Origin: Urophycis tenuis
Lineage: Eukaryota > Chordata > Actinopteri > Gadiformes > Phycidae
Length of the DNA stretch: 64,000 nt
Reading direction: 5' to 3'
Assembly (NCBI GenBank): GCA_036785325.1
Contig: JAXIVH010000069.1
Location: 432,822 to 496,821 of the forward strand
Within the stretch, counting starts at the first letter, position 1. Each line of letters begins with the position of its first letter. This document shows, in pieces, positions 13,018 through 25,200 of this stretch. The notes below the pieces were generated by a model, which was not told the DNA's origin, searched no databases, and saw nothing but the letters and a program-made list of their open reading frames with translations. The position numbers were made by a program, and so were the translations under genes.

Positions 13018-13532
13018 CCTACTTTCAGGGTAATGACAGAGCTAACCCTAGCCACTTTTAGGGTCGTAACAGAGCTAACCCTAGATACCTTTAGGGTTAT
13101 GACAGAGCTAACCCTAGCCTCTTTTAGGGTCGTAACAGAGCTAACCCTAGATACCTTTAGGGTTATGACAGAGCTAACCCTAGCCACTTTTAGGGTCGTA
13201 ACAGAGCTAACCCTAGATACCTTTAGGGTTATGACAGAGCTAACCCTAGCCACTTTTAGGGTCGTAACAGAGCTAACCCTAGATACCTTTAGGGTTATGA
13301 CAGAGCTAACCCTAGCCACTTTTAGGGTCGTAACAGAGCTAACCCTAGATACCTTTAGGGTTATGACAGAGCTAACCCTAGCCACTTTTAGGGTCGTAAC
13401 AGAGCTAACCCTAGATACCTTTAGGGTTATGACAGAGCTAACCCTAGCCACTTTTAGGGTCGTAACAGAGCTAACCCTAGATACCTTTAGGGTCATAACA
13501 GAGCTAACCCTAGATACCTTTAGGGTTATAAC
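13018..13532. repeat. Minisatellite, 60-bp period made of two alternating 30-bp half-units
   Basis: About 8.5 periods. Each half-unit is acagagctaaccctag followed by either ccacttttagggtcgta or atacctttagggttatg. Each contains CCCTA...TAGGG in inverted orientation, so each can form a short hairpin. Because 60 is divisible by 3, frames stay open on both strands, but these are repeat artefacts. Confidence 0.97.
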
Positions 13533-13540
13533 AATGCATC

Positions 13541-13917
13541 TGGAACATATTCTCTGAGGGTGACAGCCACGTTCTCCTGGGACTCGACAAGACCTTTAGC
13601 TATGCCCTCTGACTTCAGCAGGGTACAGTGGAACAAACTGACATATGTAGTGGGTGATGCGTGAACAGCGTTCTCTCTCCCGCCCACGCACACACGCACA
13701 CAGCTACTTTATATGTAGCGTGATAGCACGAGGTATATTATGTGGAGTCAGTCACTTCTCTGGGGCGTGCTTGTTTCAGCCTGTTGGGGTTCCACCAACA
13801 AGGGTCCCATCCCACCGCAGAAGAATCTAGAAGTCTTGACACAAGTGTGGCAGGGGTATCAGCAGAGGGGGGTGGTGGGGGCTGTCAGGTGGAGCAAGAA
13901 GTGGCTCAGCTTTCAGG
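13541..13917. other. 3' flank of cep131
   Basis: Sequence just downstream of the cep131 stop on the minus strand. Likely contains the 3' UTR, but no poly(A) signal was identified. Confidence 0.4.
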
Positions 13918-13989
13918 TTATTTATCCAACAGCTGTTTCCTTTGTTGTTCCCACAGGGCCTCCAAGTGTTCCGCCCTCTTCAAAGCGGC
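13918..13989 (-). CDS. cep131: cep131 last coding exon
   Basis: 72 nt including TAA. AALKRAEHLEALWEQQRKQL followed by LDK and stop; acceptor gatag. It matches the human C-terminal segment AAVKRADHLEELLEQ. No clear AATAAA was found close downstream, so the 3' UTR end is undefined. Confidence 0.88.
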   Translation of the reverse strand, partial: AALKRAEHLEALWEQQRKQLLDK

Positions 13990-14065
13990 CTATCACAGAG
14001 ACAGGGAGAGGACAGAGACTTGTCATTGAACTTAATCACCCAGTGTGTGGCATGTTCCGAGAGAG

Positions 14066-14143
<78 letters not shown>

Positions 14144-14169
14144 CGCGACAGAGAAAGAGAGAAAGAGAG

Positions 14170-14201
<32 letters not shown>

Positions 14202-17200
14202 CTCACCTCATGCTGCTTCCGAAGGCTACTCACGGTTTCTTCCTTCTTCAAGATGGCCGATTTCACTCTGACAAATCAGAGGAGAACTCGTATGAATGAG
14301 CAAGGCATGGTTTGTACGTAAACCTGAAACATTTTGACACTAAAACTAAAAAAATAAGCTCAATCATGACCGGTGTGGGCAAGTGCACCAGCCACTGTTC
14401 ACCCATACTCTTGCTTTGTAAATATACATCCAAAAAAACATTTGATTTAATATTTACAAATTTAAAATATTCATCGATAACACCACAACCCCCAAAATGG
14501 TTAAAGCCCCCCAGCTCGCCAATATCTCAAACAAGTGCACCGACGAAGAAATACCACTGAACCAAAATGAATTGTTACCTTACAATGTGCCATCCCTACG
14601 TAGCTTATTGAGCAGACCCTAGTAGATGGCTAACGAAAGTTGTATAAATCAAAAGCTTCCGGAAGCGACTCAAGACCAACTTGTTCAGAGTCCATCTGAA
14701 CCCTGCATAACCCTACCCTCAGACTCTTATTACTTAATCGCTCTTTGTAATTTGGCCGTTTGATCCGCAAGCTGGCCCTCTTTGAATGAGAATCATTCAA
14801 ACGAGATGGCAGTTCCGAGTAGCAGTTGGCAGATGGCAGAACATCACGCCATCACTCATGGGTTGACAGGTGACGGAGCCAACCAAGCGTGACCCTGGCA
14901 CACCTAATTCCATTCGCCATTGAAACATTGTTACATAAAACCGCACGTTACGAAGTGGAGCGCACACATATGCCAGCACATTATGTGTATTTTTTTTTTT
15001 ATTTCAATTTAAAATGATTTCATCAAGTATTTTGTTGAACGTTAACGATAACGAGCTTGGGGGGAATCAGTGAGTCGTGATCAATGCGAGGGATTCACGC
15101 TCACAGTCACCCACTGGAGCGGCTTCACGCTCTCATGGCACCACGTACATGCCATTGCTGAGCACGACGGGGCTGGGCATCTTGGCACTTTTCAGATGGG
15201 AGTCAAGCACTCTTAAAACAAGACTATCCGGTACCTATTTTTATCTGAGGTGAGGTGGGTGGTGAGAGCCAAAACTAGTGTTTGTGTTCAGGTTAGTCAT
15301 ACAAATGTATGGAAATGTGCACCTTTCGTGGTCATTTTTCTTGATTCCACAAATGAACAATTAACTGTCAGTGCCAGCTGTCAATTTAACACACTTTAAC
15401 ATGCACTGTCTCACCTAAGATACATCCCCCCCCAAAAAAGCCTTTCCTTTTCTGTCGTTGTTTTTATGTCTTACTACTCCTACCCGCCACTATGATCGGT
15501 GGCTTTGATACAAAATTGACCCGCAGTTGGCGTGCGCTCATGTTCATAACTCCTAAGTAATAACCAACTAAGTAATAATAACTAAGTTCATAACCACCAT
15601 CCACTATCGACGTTCTCTCCGTCGTGGCTAATCCCCCCCCCGCCCGTCCCCCCCGGGGGCCCCCCCACCTCTGGTGGACCTCTGCAAGCTCCGCCTCCTT
15701 CTCCCCGGTGATCCTCTCCACCTCCAGCCGCAGCCGGGCCCGGGCCTCCGACACCTCCACCTTCACGCGCCGGTTCTCCTCCTCCGTCTCCACCAGCCGC
15801 TCGGCGAACTCCTGCCGGATGACCTCGGCCAGGCGGCGGCGCTCCTCCGCCAGCTTGTCCCTGCTCTGCGGAGGACAACGGGGGGGGGGGGGCGATGAGT
15901 CACGTCGAAATCGACGCGGCGCGGCGCAGCGTGGGCTCATCGCAGTGCGTGCTGTTGGACAGCGATGCAAAACGCGATGCAAAACGCGCGTCTCACGTGC
16001 AACTCAAGAGGCACGGGCCTGCCCTTTATTCTTTGTACTGTCATGCAGCTTATATTCCTGCACGTTATTCCTCCACACCTGGATCCTCATCTTTGGATCT
16101 TCAATTTCACCATCTCCAATGCTGCTTTATGTCATTCGCCATTGCTGCTTACATTTCATTCTCTGTTGCGCGCGCTTACTTCATTCCGTGACGCCCCTCA
16201 TTTCATTGTGCTTGTATTGTACTGTATTGTATTTTTTCTTTTCTGATTTCTTTCCCTTCCGTGTTGGAACGGGGCCTCGGCCGATACATTTCATCATTTC
16301 ATACATTTCATCATCGGCCCACGGCGTGACCGTCCGTGTAAGGAATGCGCGCTGCGCATTCCACACAATAAAACCACTCGAACCCGAGGACCGCCACTCC
16401 CCGACCGACCCCCTTTGTTGTACCTGCACCACGTCCTCCATCTCCTGGTCCCGCTGCCGCAGGGCGGCCTGGGCGCGGACCAGCTCGCCCTCCGTCTCCG
16501 CCTGCGCCCGCCGCAGCTGCTGCTGCTTCTCCACCGACGCCCGCTCGGACTGCTCCAGCTCCCGGAGCTCCGCCTCGTACTTCTCCCGCACCCGCTTCAC
16601 CCTGGGGACGGACGGACAGACGGGCAGGTGTAGGGGAGGGTGGAGAGGAGGGATGAGGAGGAAGAGGCGTGTGAGAAGCGAGCCAAGTTTTATGATGATG
16701 GTAAACATTATTAGGATTATTAGGTGTAGTCAGTCGGAGGAGAGCGTGATAACAACAACGGTAAGACATGTCTCTAGTGTTTTCTTACATTCTCTGAGGG
16801 TGGAAGGGTGGAAGGGCCCAGGGCTCTCTGACACTCTGTCTGTCTCTGTCCCTCTCACTCTGTCTCTCTCACACTCTGTCTGTCTCTGTCTCTCTCACTC
16901 TGTCTCTGTCTCTCTCACACTCTGTCTGTCTCTGTCTCTCTCACACTCTGTCTGTCTCTGTCTCTCTCACGCTCTGTCTGTCTCTGTCTCTCTCACTCTG
17001 TCTCTGTCTCTCTCACGCTCTGTCTGTCTCTGTCTCTCTCACACTCTGTCTGTCTCTGTCTCTCTCACGCTCTGTCTGTCTCTGTCTCTCTCACGCTCTG
17101 TCTGTCTCTGTCTCTCTCACGCTCTATCACTCTGTCTGTCTCTGTCGCTATCTCTCTTACACTCTGACGCTCTGTCTGTCTCTGTCTCTCTCACGCTCTG

Positions 17201-17233
17201 ACGCTCTGTCTGTCTCTGTCTCTGTGTGTGTGT

Positions 17234-17281
<48 letters not shown>

Positions 17282-17751
17282 ACCTGTTCTCAGCCGCTCG
17301 CTCGCACTCCTCCCGGGCACCACTGGTCTCCTCCTCCAGCCGCTTGATGGCCAGCTCTATCTCCTTATCCCGGCCTCGCCGCACTTCCTCCTTCAGTTCT
17401 CGCTCTCGACTCAGCAGCCATGCTTCCTATGAGCAACACATGTACACACACACGTGTCAAACACACAAGACACAAAAGGCGGAACAGGCTTATCAAACCA
17501 GAGTTCCAGGGTATGTGGTGCACACACACACACACGTCAAACACACACAGACACAAACACACAGGTCCAGCACACACACACGGACACACACACAAACGTC
17601 AAACACACACAGACACAAACACACAGGTCCAGCACACACACACACACACACACAGACACAAACACACGGGTCCAGTACACACACACACACACACGTCAAA
17701 CACACAGACACAAACACACGGGTCCAGCACACAGACACACACACACAGGTC

Positions 17752-17785
<34 letters not shown>

Positions 17786-19225
17786 GTCAAACAGACACAA
17801 ACACACACACACACACACACGTCAAACACACACAGACACAAACACAGGGTTCCAACACACGCACATATCAAAACACACTGTGTTTGCTAAGTAATATAAG
17901 GTAAGAGGGAAGTTAGTCTTTAGGCGCTTTCGTAGAACAGTACTTAAACCGTGAACCAAATTGCTGTTTCAATTGCCTTTAAAGTCTAATTTCCGACATC
18001 ATTTTTAGCATAAGCACACAGCCAACAGGTGTCCTCCATTAGCGGGCAGTTGATGGAGGACAGCTGTGTGCCTCCAGTCCCGTCAGCTTACTATCACCAA
18101 TGAACATGCCAAAGTTCACCTCCCGGACTTCCTTATGCACCACACAGGGGCTAGTGTTGAGGTTGGCATTGATGTCAAGTTCCAATGGATAGACACGGAC
18201 ACGGACACGGACACGGACACGGACACGGACACGGACACACCTCTTTCTTCATGTAGTTCTCCTCCCACGTCTGCTTTTCAATCTCCAGCCGTTCCCTCAG
18301 TGCCTTCATCTCCACCTGTTCCAAAGGAAACAAACAAAGTGAAGTTACCTATTATCATGACATCCAAAATCCAAACACATACAACACCAAATGCGAACAT
18401 GGCCTAAAATGACAGCGTCACGGGCCGGCCTGCACGGCACTTTGTCAAAATATTGAAACGTCCGAGGACATGGAGAGCAAGAGACGCTCGTCTGCGGCAA
18501 CGACGCAGGAAAACAGCGGCTATGGACTTTTATGGCTATGGCGATTGTGCCGATTTTCAGATGTTAGTGTTGTTCCAAATGGTGCGCTTACTATCAACTG
18601 CGCGGCTGCGTCACCCGCCAAACACACGTGAATCCATTACGCCCACACTGACGTCTAGCCATTTTCAAACTTAGCGCAGCTCAGCCTGGCTTCGCCTCTT
18701 CCGCTACGTAGCTAAGATGGCTGCCGTTGAGTACGGAAAGTGTACACCGTTGCATACTATGCGTACTAACCGTTTTGAGGGCAACCTCCGGGTCCTTTGA
18801 GTACACTTCTTTTAGCCGCGATCGTAATCGGAACACCCTACTTACTCAAACTAAGTATAGTAAGTACGCTAAGTATGCCCGTGAAGCCCCTTTTAACTTC
18901 ACGTCTCCCCGGGGAGACGTGAAGAAAAAAAAACGGTCCCGACTCCCGAGTACCTGGTGCCTCCTCTCCTGCTCCTCGCGGGTCTTGTCCAGCTCCTCGC
19001 GAAGGGCGTGTCCCGCCAGGGAGCTGTTGTCCTCCAGCTGCCGCCGGAGGTCGTCCAGCTCCGCCCGCTGCCTGGAAGACGTGAGCGGACCACAGCGGTC
19101 AGCACCCCCATCGTGCCGAGGCTACAACAGCGCCAGGGTTTCCAGAAGTGGAGCGCACATATGCCAGCCACTGGCATGCACATAAATTGGCGTCCGAAAA
19201 AGCTTAAATATACTATATATATACA

Positions 19226-19277
<52 letters not shown>

Positions 19278-22200
19278 ATATATATACAGTATATATATAA
19301 ATGATTATTTAATCAAGTATCTTGTTGAATGTTAATGATAACGAGCTTGGGGGAATCAGTGAGTCGTGATCAATGCAAGGGATTCACGCACACAGTCACA
19401 CACTCACGCCCGGGCCAACAGTGGTCCCCGACCTGCCCACATTTCCTACAGCAGCACCCGCGCCAGACATCCGCTCAGAGCACCTTATGGATCCCAGAGG
19501 AGGGGACATTCCGGTGTTAACAGCAGCAGAAAGACACGCCAGTTTAATAACTGTCAATTATTGATATGGAAACGAACGTGGACGCAGTCTACACTTGGCA
19601 GGCGTCGCTGTTATAACCTCGCCCAGGGCGTGAAATAAACCAATATAAAAAAATTTAGTTTTATTTTATTGTTTTTACTGCAAGTTTTATTGTTTATTTA
19701 TAGTCTATACTCAGGTTTTATCTCACTCATCTATCCCCTTGTACTGCTGGTCAATGTGAATTTCTCCTAAGGGGGGTCAATAAAGGAATATCTTAACTTA
19801 TCTTATCTCTTAAGTGTGGGCGCGGCTTCAGGCTTTTCCTGCATCCATTTTATCCAAAGCAACTCACCGCTAATTATTTGAGGTACATGCCATTGGTGAG
19901 CACGGGGGGCTGGGCATCTTGGTCAAGAATGCCTACAGGTGGCAGGTGACTTTTCAGATGGGAGTCAAGCACTTTTAAAACAAGACGATCCGGCACCTAT
20001 TTTTATCTGAGGTGTGGTGGGTGGTGAGAGCCGAAACGAGTGTTTTAGTCTGTGGGCCAGACGAGATGTCGGTACCCCGAAAGGTGGCAAAGGTTACTCA
20101 CCATTTTTGAAAAGATACATGTCTGTAGTTAACTTTTTGGTATGATAAAGCTTCCTGACTCACAGCTAAATTAGTTCAATCAGCTGTTGAAGTTACCATC
20201 CCCATTGAAAAAATGTCTTTTAGACTCTGGCGCATGTCTTGGTATTGGCTCATTTTCAGGACATTTCCCAATGTTTTACATTATTGTGTTTGGTACCATT
20301 TTTAAGGGGACACTCAGAGCTTTCATTCAAGCCCTTTAGTGAATATGTATGACAAGTACAGGGGACACTGGAGCTCTTGAAACTTTTAATTTTCTTTTTT
20401 TATTTCCGCCTAAATCATATGTTTTCTTTTAGTCCTGTGACATCAAGAAACATCAGAAAGACAGAACACAAACACTGGAATACCACCATGACTCTAAGGA
20501 TTCAGGAAATGTATGATTTATCCATATTATTTCTTTCTGAAGGGGGTGATTTTCAACCTTATATTAGGCGGACAGCTATAAGCAGTCAGTAAGATCAGGT
20601 CAATGGACGATGATGGTGCCACCAATAACCAGAACACAATGTGACACCGATGAACTATTTACAAATATACAGTATTTACATGCCAATTGGGTCGATGCCC
20701 CGCAAGGCGCAAAGGCTAAGCCCAAAAAGTAGAAGGGCTGCTCGGGTGCGTCCGCAAGACGCAAGACCCATAGCTGGACCACAGGAATGGCCCTGCCAGC
20801 CGCAAAGGCCAGCTCTGTAGGGATAAGCAGCCCAGGTCAGCCTGCAAGACGCAAGGCTAATCAAAGGAGAACAGGGCTACAGTTGTTATAGAAGTACGGG
20901 TGTGGGCATAATGAGGAGTGCCGGCCGTGTCTTAAAGCCTATCCACATAATGATAATGATAATTAAAGTTCAACACCTCAACATGACTAATCACTCAATC
21001 TGGTCCCCATATTCTTCATCTGACTCCCCAAGTTCAAAGTAGGGTTGTTGATCATGGTCTTGTTTTTGGTTGCTGCAGGTCTGCAACTTACACATGTCTG
21101 TGCAGGGCAGTCCATTTGACAGGCATCTGAAATCTGGCAGTTTGCACGAACGCACACACTTGCATGATAGCAACTCCAACACCACATCTGGTGCTGGTGG
21201 GGAACGCATCCAGTGAATGGCCAGCTTACCATCATTATCAGTCCATCCATGCAGAGTAGGACTTGGCACCACAGGAGAAACTTGTAGACAGCAGTTCCAG
21301 ATTGCTGCCTGATAGTTTGCCCGTTCAACATGCATGTAAAGACAGTCTCTACATGGTGGCAGCTGGCTGGACTCAATTTCTCCCCTTTTGGTGCAGAACA
21401 GCTGGTGGCGCAGTTCATTTACTTCACATGTGCTGCTATTAGCTACGTACATGCAACAGGTAAACTGCTCAATTTTCTGGAATAGATCTTCAGTTAAATT
21501 CCATGACTTCCCCAGTTGACTGAAAGTTTCTTGGGAGATGGGGTCCTTTCAAGATGCTACAGCATCTTCAGGGCATTCAGCTTCCCTCGACCAGCGAATG
21601 CATTGACCGTGTCACAGCCTGTAAAGGAGTGTAAGCCAAAAAGGCTGTCACACACGCCACATCCAATTGAGCTTGCCAGTTTTGTGATGTCAAGAAAACG
21701 TGTGCGGTTCTGTGTCCCACATTTCTGATAGATGGGACAGGTGATGTATTTCTGGAAGGCAAGGCAGAGCACCATAACATCAGTGTCTTCAGCCGTGATT
21801 ACAACTGCCTGCATTAGATGCATGCAATGCGTCTAATATCAACGTGTATCAGCTTCCTCATGCGTTGAGTGCAACTCTGCTACTTCCTCATACTTCTCCT
21901 TTGTTAGCTTGTAACACGATTCCTCACAGGTAATGTACTGGTCTTTGCCATGCAGCAATTCTCTGTACTGTGGGTGTTTCCACTCCTCTAACAGAAATGT
22001 AATCAGACTGCTCTTATCGGTGGAACTGCAAAGGAATTTCCGCCACTGCCTTACATAGTGTCCACCTACAAGGTTCTTATGCTGGATAGTGGTGTCTGAG
22101 TATTGGCTACAGTATTTACATCTGCACATTTGCTTTGTGGTGGCCCCACTCGTTGTCCAGCATTGTAAGTAGGCAACATTGGTACGGGTGCACTGATGCT

Positions 22201-25200
22201 TCGTTGCTTTGTTTTGCCAACAATGGACTTGGGTTGGACAGAAACTTGGTCAAATTTATTTGCTTGCACAGCAATCCCATTAACTCTGTGAGAAGTTCCT
22301 TTGCCACTGACAGTTTCTTCCAGGCGATCAATATTGTCCCAAGCTAATGTTGTGAATATGCCAGGATGGATGTTAGCTGGCAAAGCTATTTCACTGTCTG
22401 ATGAGAGTTGGGCTGTGTCAATCTCCTCCCTCTTTGAGTAAGACACACAGTGACCGAGTCGGTTTAGCATGTTTATCAGCTCTACATTCCCTGTCAATGA
22501 CTTGACGCAAAATGGGAGAATGACATGCTTGGATGGTTTGATTCTTCCACATGTCACCACATATACCATGTCTTGACCAATTGATTGCACAAGCCGCTGA
22601 ACTCTTTGAGTTGCACTGTGAAGCGCCGAGCCGTTATTTGCGCAGCATTCGTCCCCGCACTTTACGTTGTATTTATCAAACCCGTACTTCATCAGGCAAT
22701 CAGCGCCATACTCCGCCCTAGTGTAATTAGCGCACCATTAAAAGAAGGAAGAATGGGTCTGCGTGTTTGCGTAACCATGGACGATCCAAGAAAAAGAAAA
22801 CAAAAGTTCCGCGCCGATCAGCGACCACTTCCTGGTCGCTGATCGGCGCGGTGCCTTTGTCGGTGTCTTCTTCTTGCTCTACAACAGCTGCCATGTCCTT
22901 GTTTACAGGCTCAAGCAAAACCCGCTTCCTGGTTTACACCTGCTTTTATGAGGCGGAGATTTGCGCTCCAATTCGAGTCGCGCACTTCTCAGGCAATCTT
23001 AGTAAATACCACGCAATACATAATAAGGCGCACTTAACGCGTTACCTCCCAGCTCTTTGCGATTCACTCCCACTTCCCCTGATAACTCCCATTTATGCAT
23101 ATATATGAGGCGGGATGCGCAACTTGCCTATCGCCTCTTCGGAGGCAGGCTATTTGCGCATTTACCCCGTTGCGCCACGTTAGTAAATACGGTTCCATGT
23201 TTTTGCGCCTATTTTACCCGCAAATTACGCTAGAAATGGACACAATTCTGTTAGTAAATGAGGCCCTTAGTGACTCTGGAAGGGTAGGACTTTCTGCTTC
23301 TGGTTTAACATCAGGTGGCCAGTCTTGAGCTATATCCTGACTCTTGATGTCTGCTCTCAATTTCATGGCTGCTTTGGCTACAGAATCTTGAAAGCCAATA
23401 TTTTTCAGATTGTTGTTTTCTTTGACAAGTTCCCTCATGGACAAGTTATCTGGGTAGAGGAGGAGTTTTCCATTGTCATCAGGGAAGATGTGCAGGGCTC
23501 CACCAAACTCACGCTCAAGCTTTCGTCTTATGTGCTTTTTGGTTGATCCTTTGACTTGGATAATTCCTTTGGAGTTCATTGAAGCAACCAGTCTGGAAGT
23601 TAGATCAGTCATAAACATCACTTTAGGATTGGCAAAAAGCTCCACCCTGATGAACTGAAATAGCTCATCGAATGATTGTTTTACAGTAGCTTCATACTGG
23701 GAGTCAGCATCATCATGTTCATCACAGACTAAAGTATTTTTAGGAACGTCGTCTTTTGTGAACAATCTATAGCAAGATCTATGATAGTGTCCCTCAACTG
23801 CTACAAGGTCCCTACTGACAATAGCCAGGATTCTACCATCTATTTTCCTAGTGGCTGCACTCAGGATCTTTTCATGAGCTCGCAGTTCTCTGCATTGTAT
23901 CAATTTATCTTTATTAGCTTGCCCCTTTGCATGTTTGTCAATTTTTTTGACAAAATATGCATGTTCTATCATATATCCTTGATGTTCCCGAAACACGTCT
24001 ACCTGCCCTTTTAGTAGCCATGATCATTCAGTTTTGAACTAGAAACGATTACTTTCTAGTTCACAAACTAGAAGATGATTACGGTCTATGTCGCAAACTA
24101 TACTGAAAATGCACCCGACTACACATGTATTGCGCACCGTTAAATTGGTTCAAATGAGTCAGTATAACAGTCCAACTATTTCTGCATGGTAGCGCAAACC
24201 AGACTGCCACACTGCCAGAAAATCACATGTGACTAAAACTTGACAAGCAGGGCTTTAGATAGGAAAGCTGTGAGTTACAATTCGATTAATAAGCCTTTAT
24301 AATCAATATCCAAGAGAGAGAGAAAGAGAACACACAATATACGAGAATGAGCTTTGATAAACAATATTCGAGCAGGATAAACAATATTCTAGAATGAGCT
24401 TAGATAAACGATATTAAAGAAGGAGTATACATTATATTCAAGCTTTGATAAACGATATTCAAGAAGGAGTATGAACGATATTCAAGAATGAGCTTTGATA
24501 AACGATATTAAAGAAGCAGGATAAACCATATTTGAGAATCAGCTTAGATAAGCACTATTCAACAAGGAGGAACAACAATGCTCGATTAGAGTCCAAATGT
24601 TTTCTGAATGGGGGAGCCAACTGATTTGTGGCAGACTGCCACAAATAAATTTGTGAGCAAAGTCTGACACGCAGGGCTTTATTATTTGTAAATCAAAAAC
24701 AAGTGGGGACCTGATATAAATTATATGTGGTGGATATGTATTAAGGACCCTTTGAACTATCTATAAATGCTGAAAATGCTGAATAACAACTTTTTCTAAA
24801 AAATATTTACCTCAGACTTTCAACTCAACATATCAACAAATTAGCATAGGGGTAATAGTACACTACTGTTTCTGTCTTTGAAAACGTCATGTCTGATATA
24901 ACACTGAAAATCACCCCCTCCAAATCAGATAATATGGGAAAATTATACATTTTCTGAATCCTTAGGGTCATGCCAGTATTTCAGTGTTTGGATTTTGTTT
25001 CTCTGATGCTCCCTGGTGCCACAGGATTAAAAGCCAAAAGATGACTTAAGCGAAAAAAGAAAAACAAAAAAAGAAAAGTTTGAAGAGCTCCAGTGTCCCC
25101 TGTACTTGTCATACATATTCACTAAAGGGCTTGAATGAAAGCTGTGAGTGTCCCCTTAAAAATGGTACCAAACACAATAATGTAAAATGAGCCAATACCA

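Larger units (their letters stand above)
19147..20045 (+). repeat. Intronic duplicated segment, copy 2 (interrupted)
   Basis: Homologous to 14943-15345 but expanded by a TA array (19212-19300), a LINE 3' end (about 19640-19800) and, at its right side, the transposon at 20046-25394; it resumes at 25395. Identity looks high but not complete. Confidence 0.8.
20991..23996 (-). pseudogene. Degraded transposon gene of an uncharacterised family (possible PIN/FEN-like core, Cys-rich C-terminus)
   Basis: Minus-strand blocks in order: a basic N-terminal part with DLVAVEGHYHRSCYRLFTK (23996-23290); an inserted element; RVQRLVQSIGQDMVYVV, HVILPFCVKSLTGNVELINM, ANIHPGIFTTLAWDNIDRLE, SGKGTSHRVNGIAVQ (22625-22200); STHEEADTR, a stop-rich gap, then VVITAEDTDVMVLCLAFQ, KCGTQNRTRFLDI, LFGLHSFTGCDTVNAFAGRG (to about 21540); and a C-terminal CKCVRSCK..CLSNGLPCTDMC ending in an acidic tail at 20991. 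I recall many unnamed fish and cnidarian proteins with these blocks. The HEEADTR and EDTDV pair resembles the acidic residues of PIN/FEN1-like nucleases; this is inference. Several stops and frameshifts make it a pseudogene. Confidence 0.75.

Noticed and set aside
12910..13557. Open frames of about 200 residues on both strands
   Set aside because: They lie in a 60-bp-period minisatellite; a period divisible by three keeps frames open without coding meaning.
15624..17201. 525-residue plus-strand frame
   Set aside because: It is the antisense of cep131 exons p and o joined through introns and a CT minisatellite, with no conserved domain.
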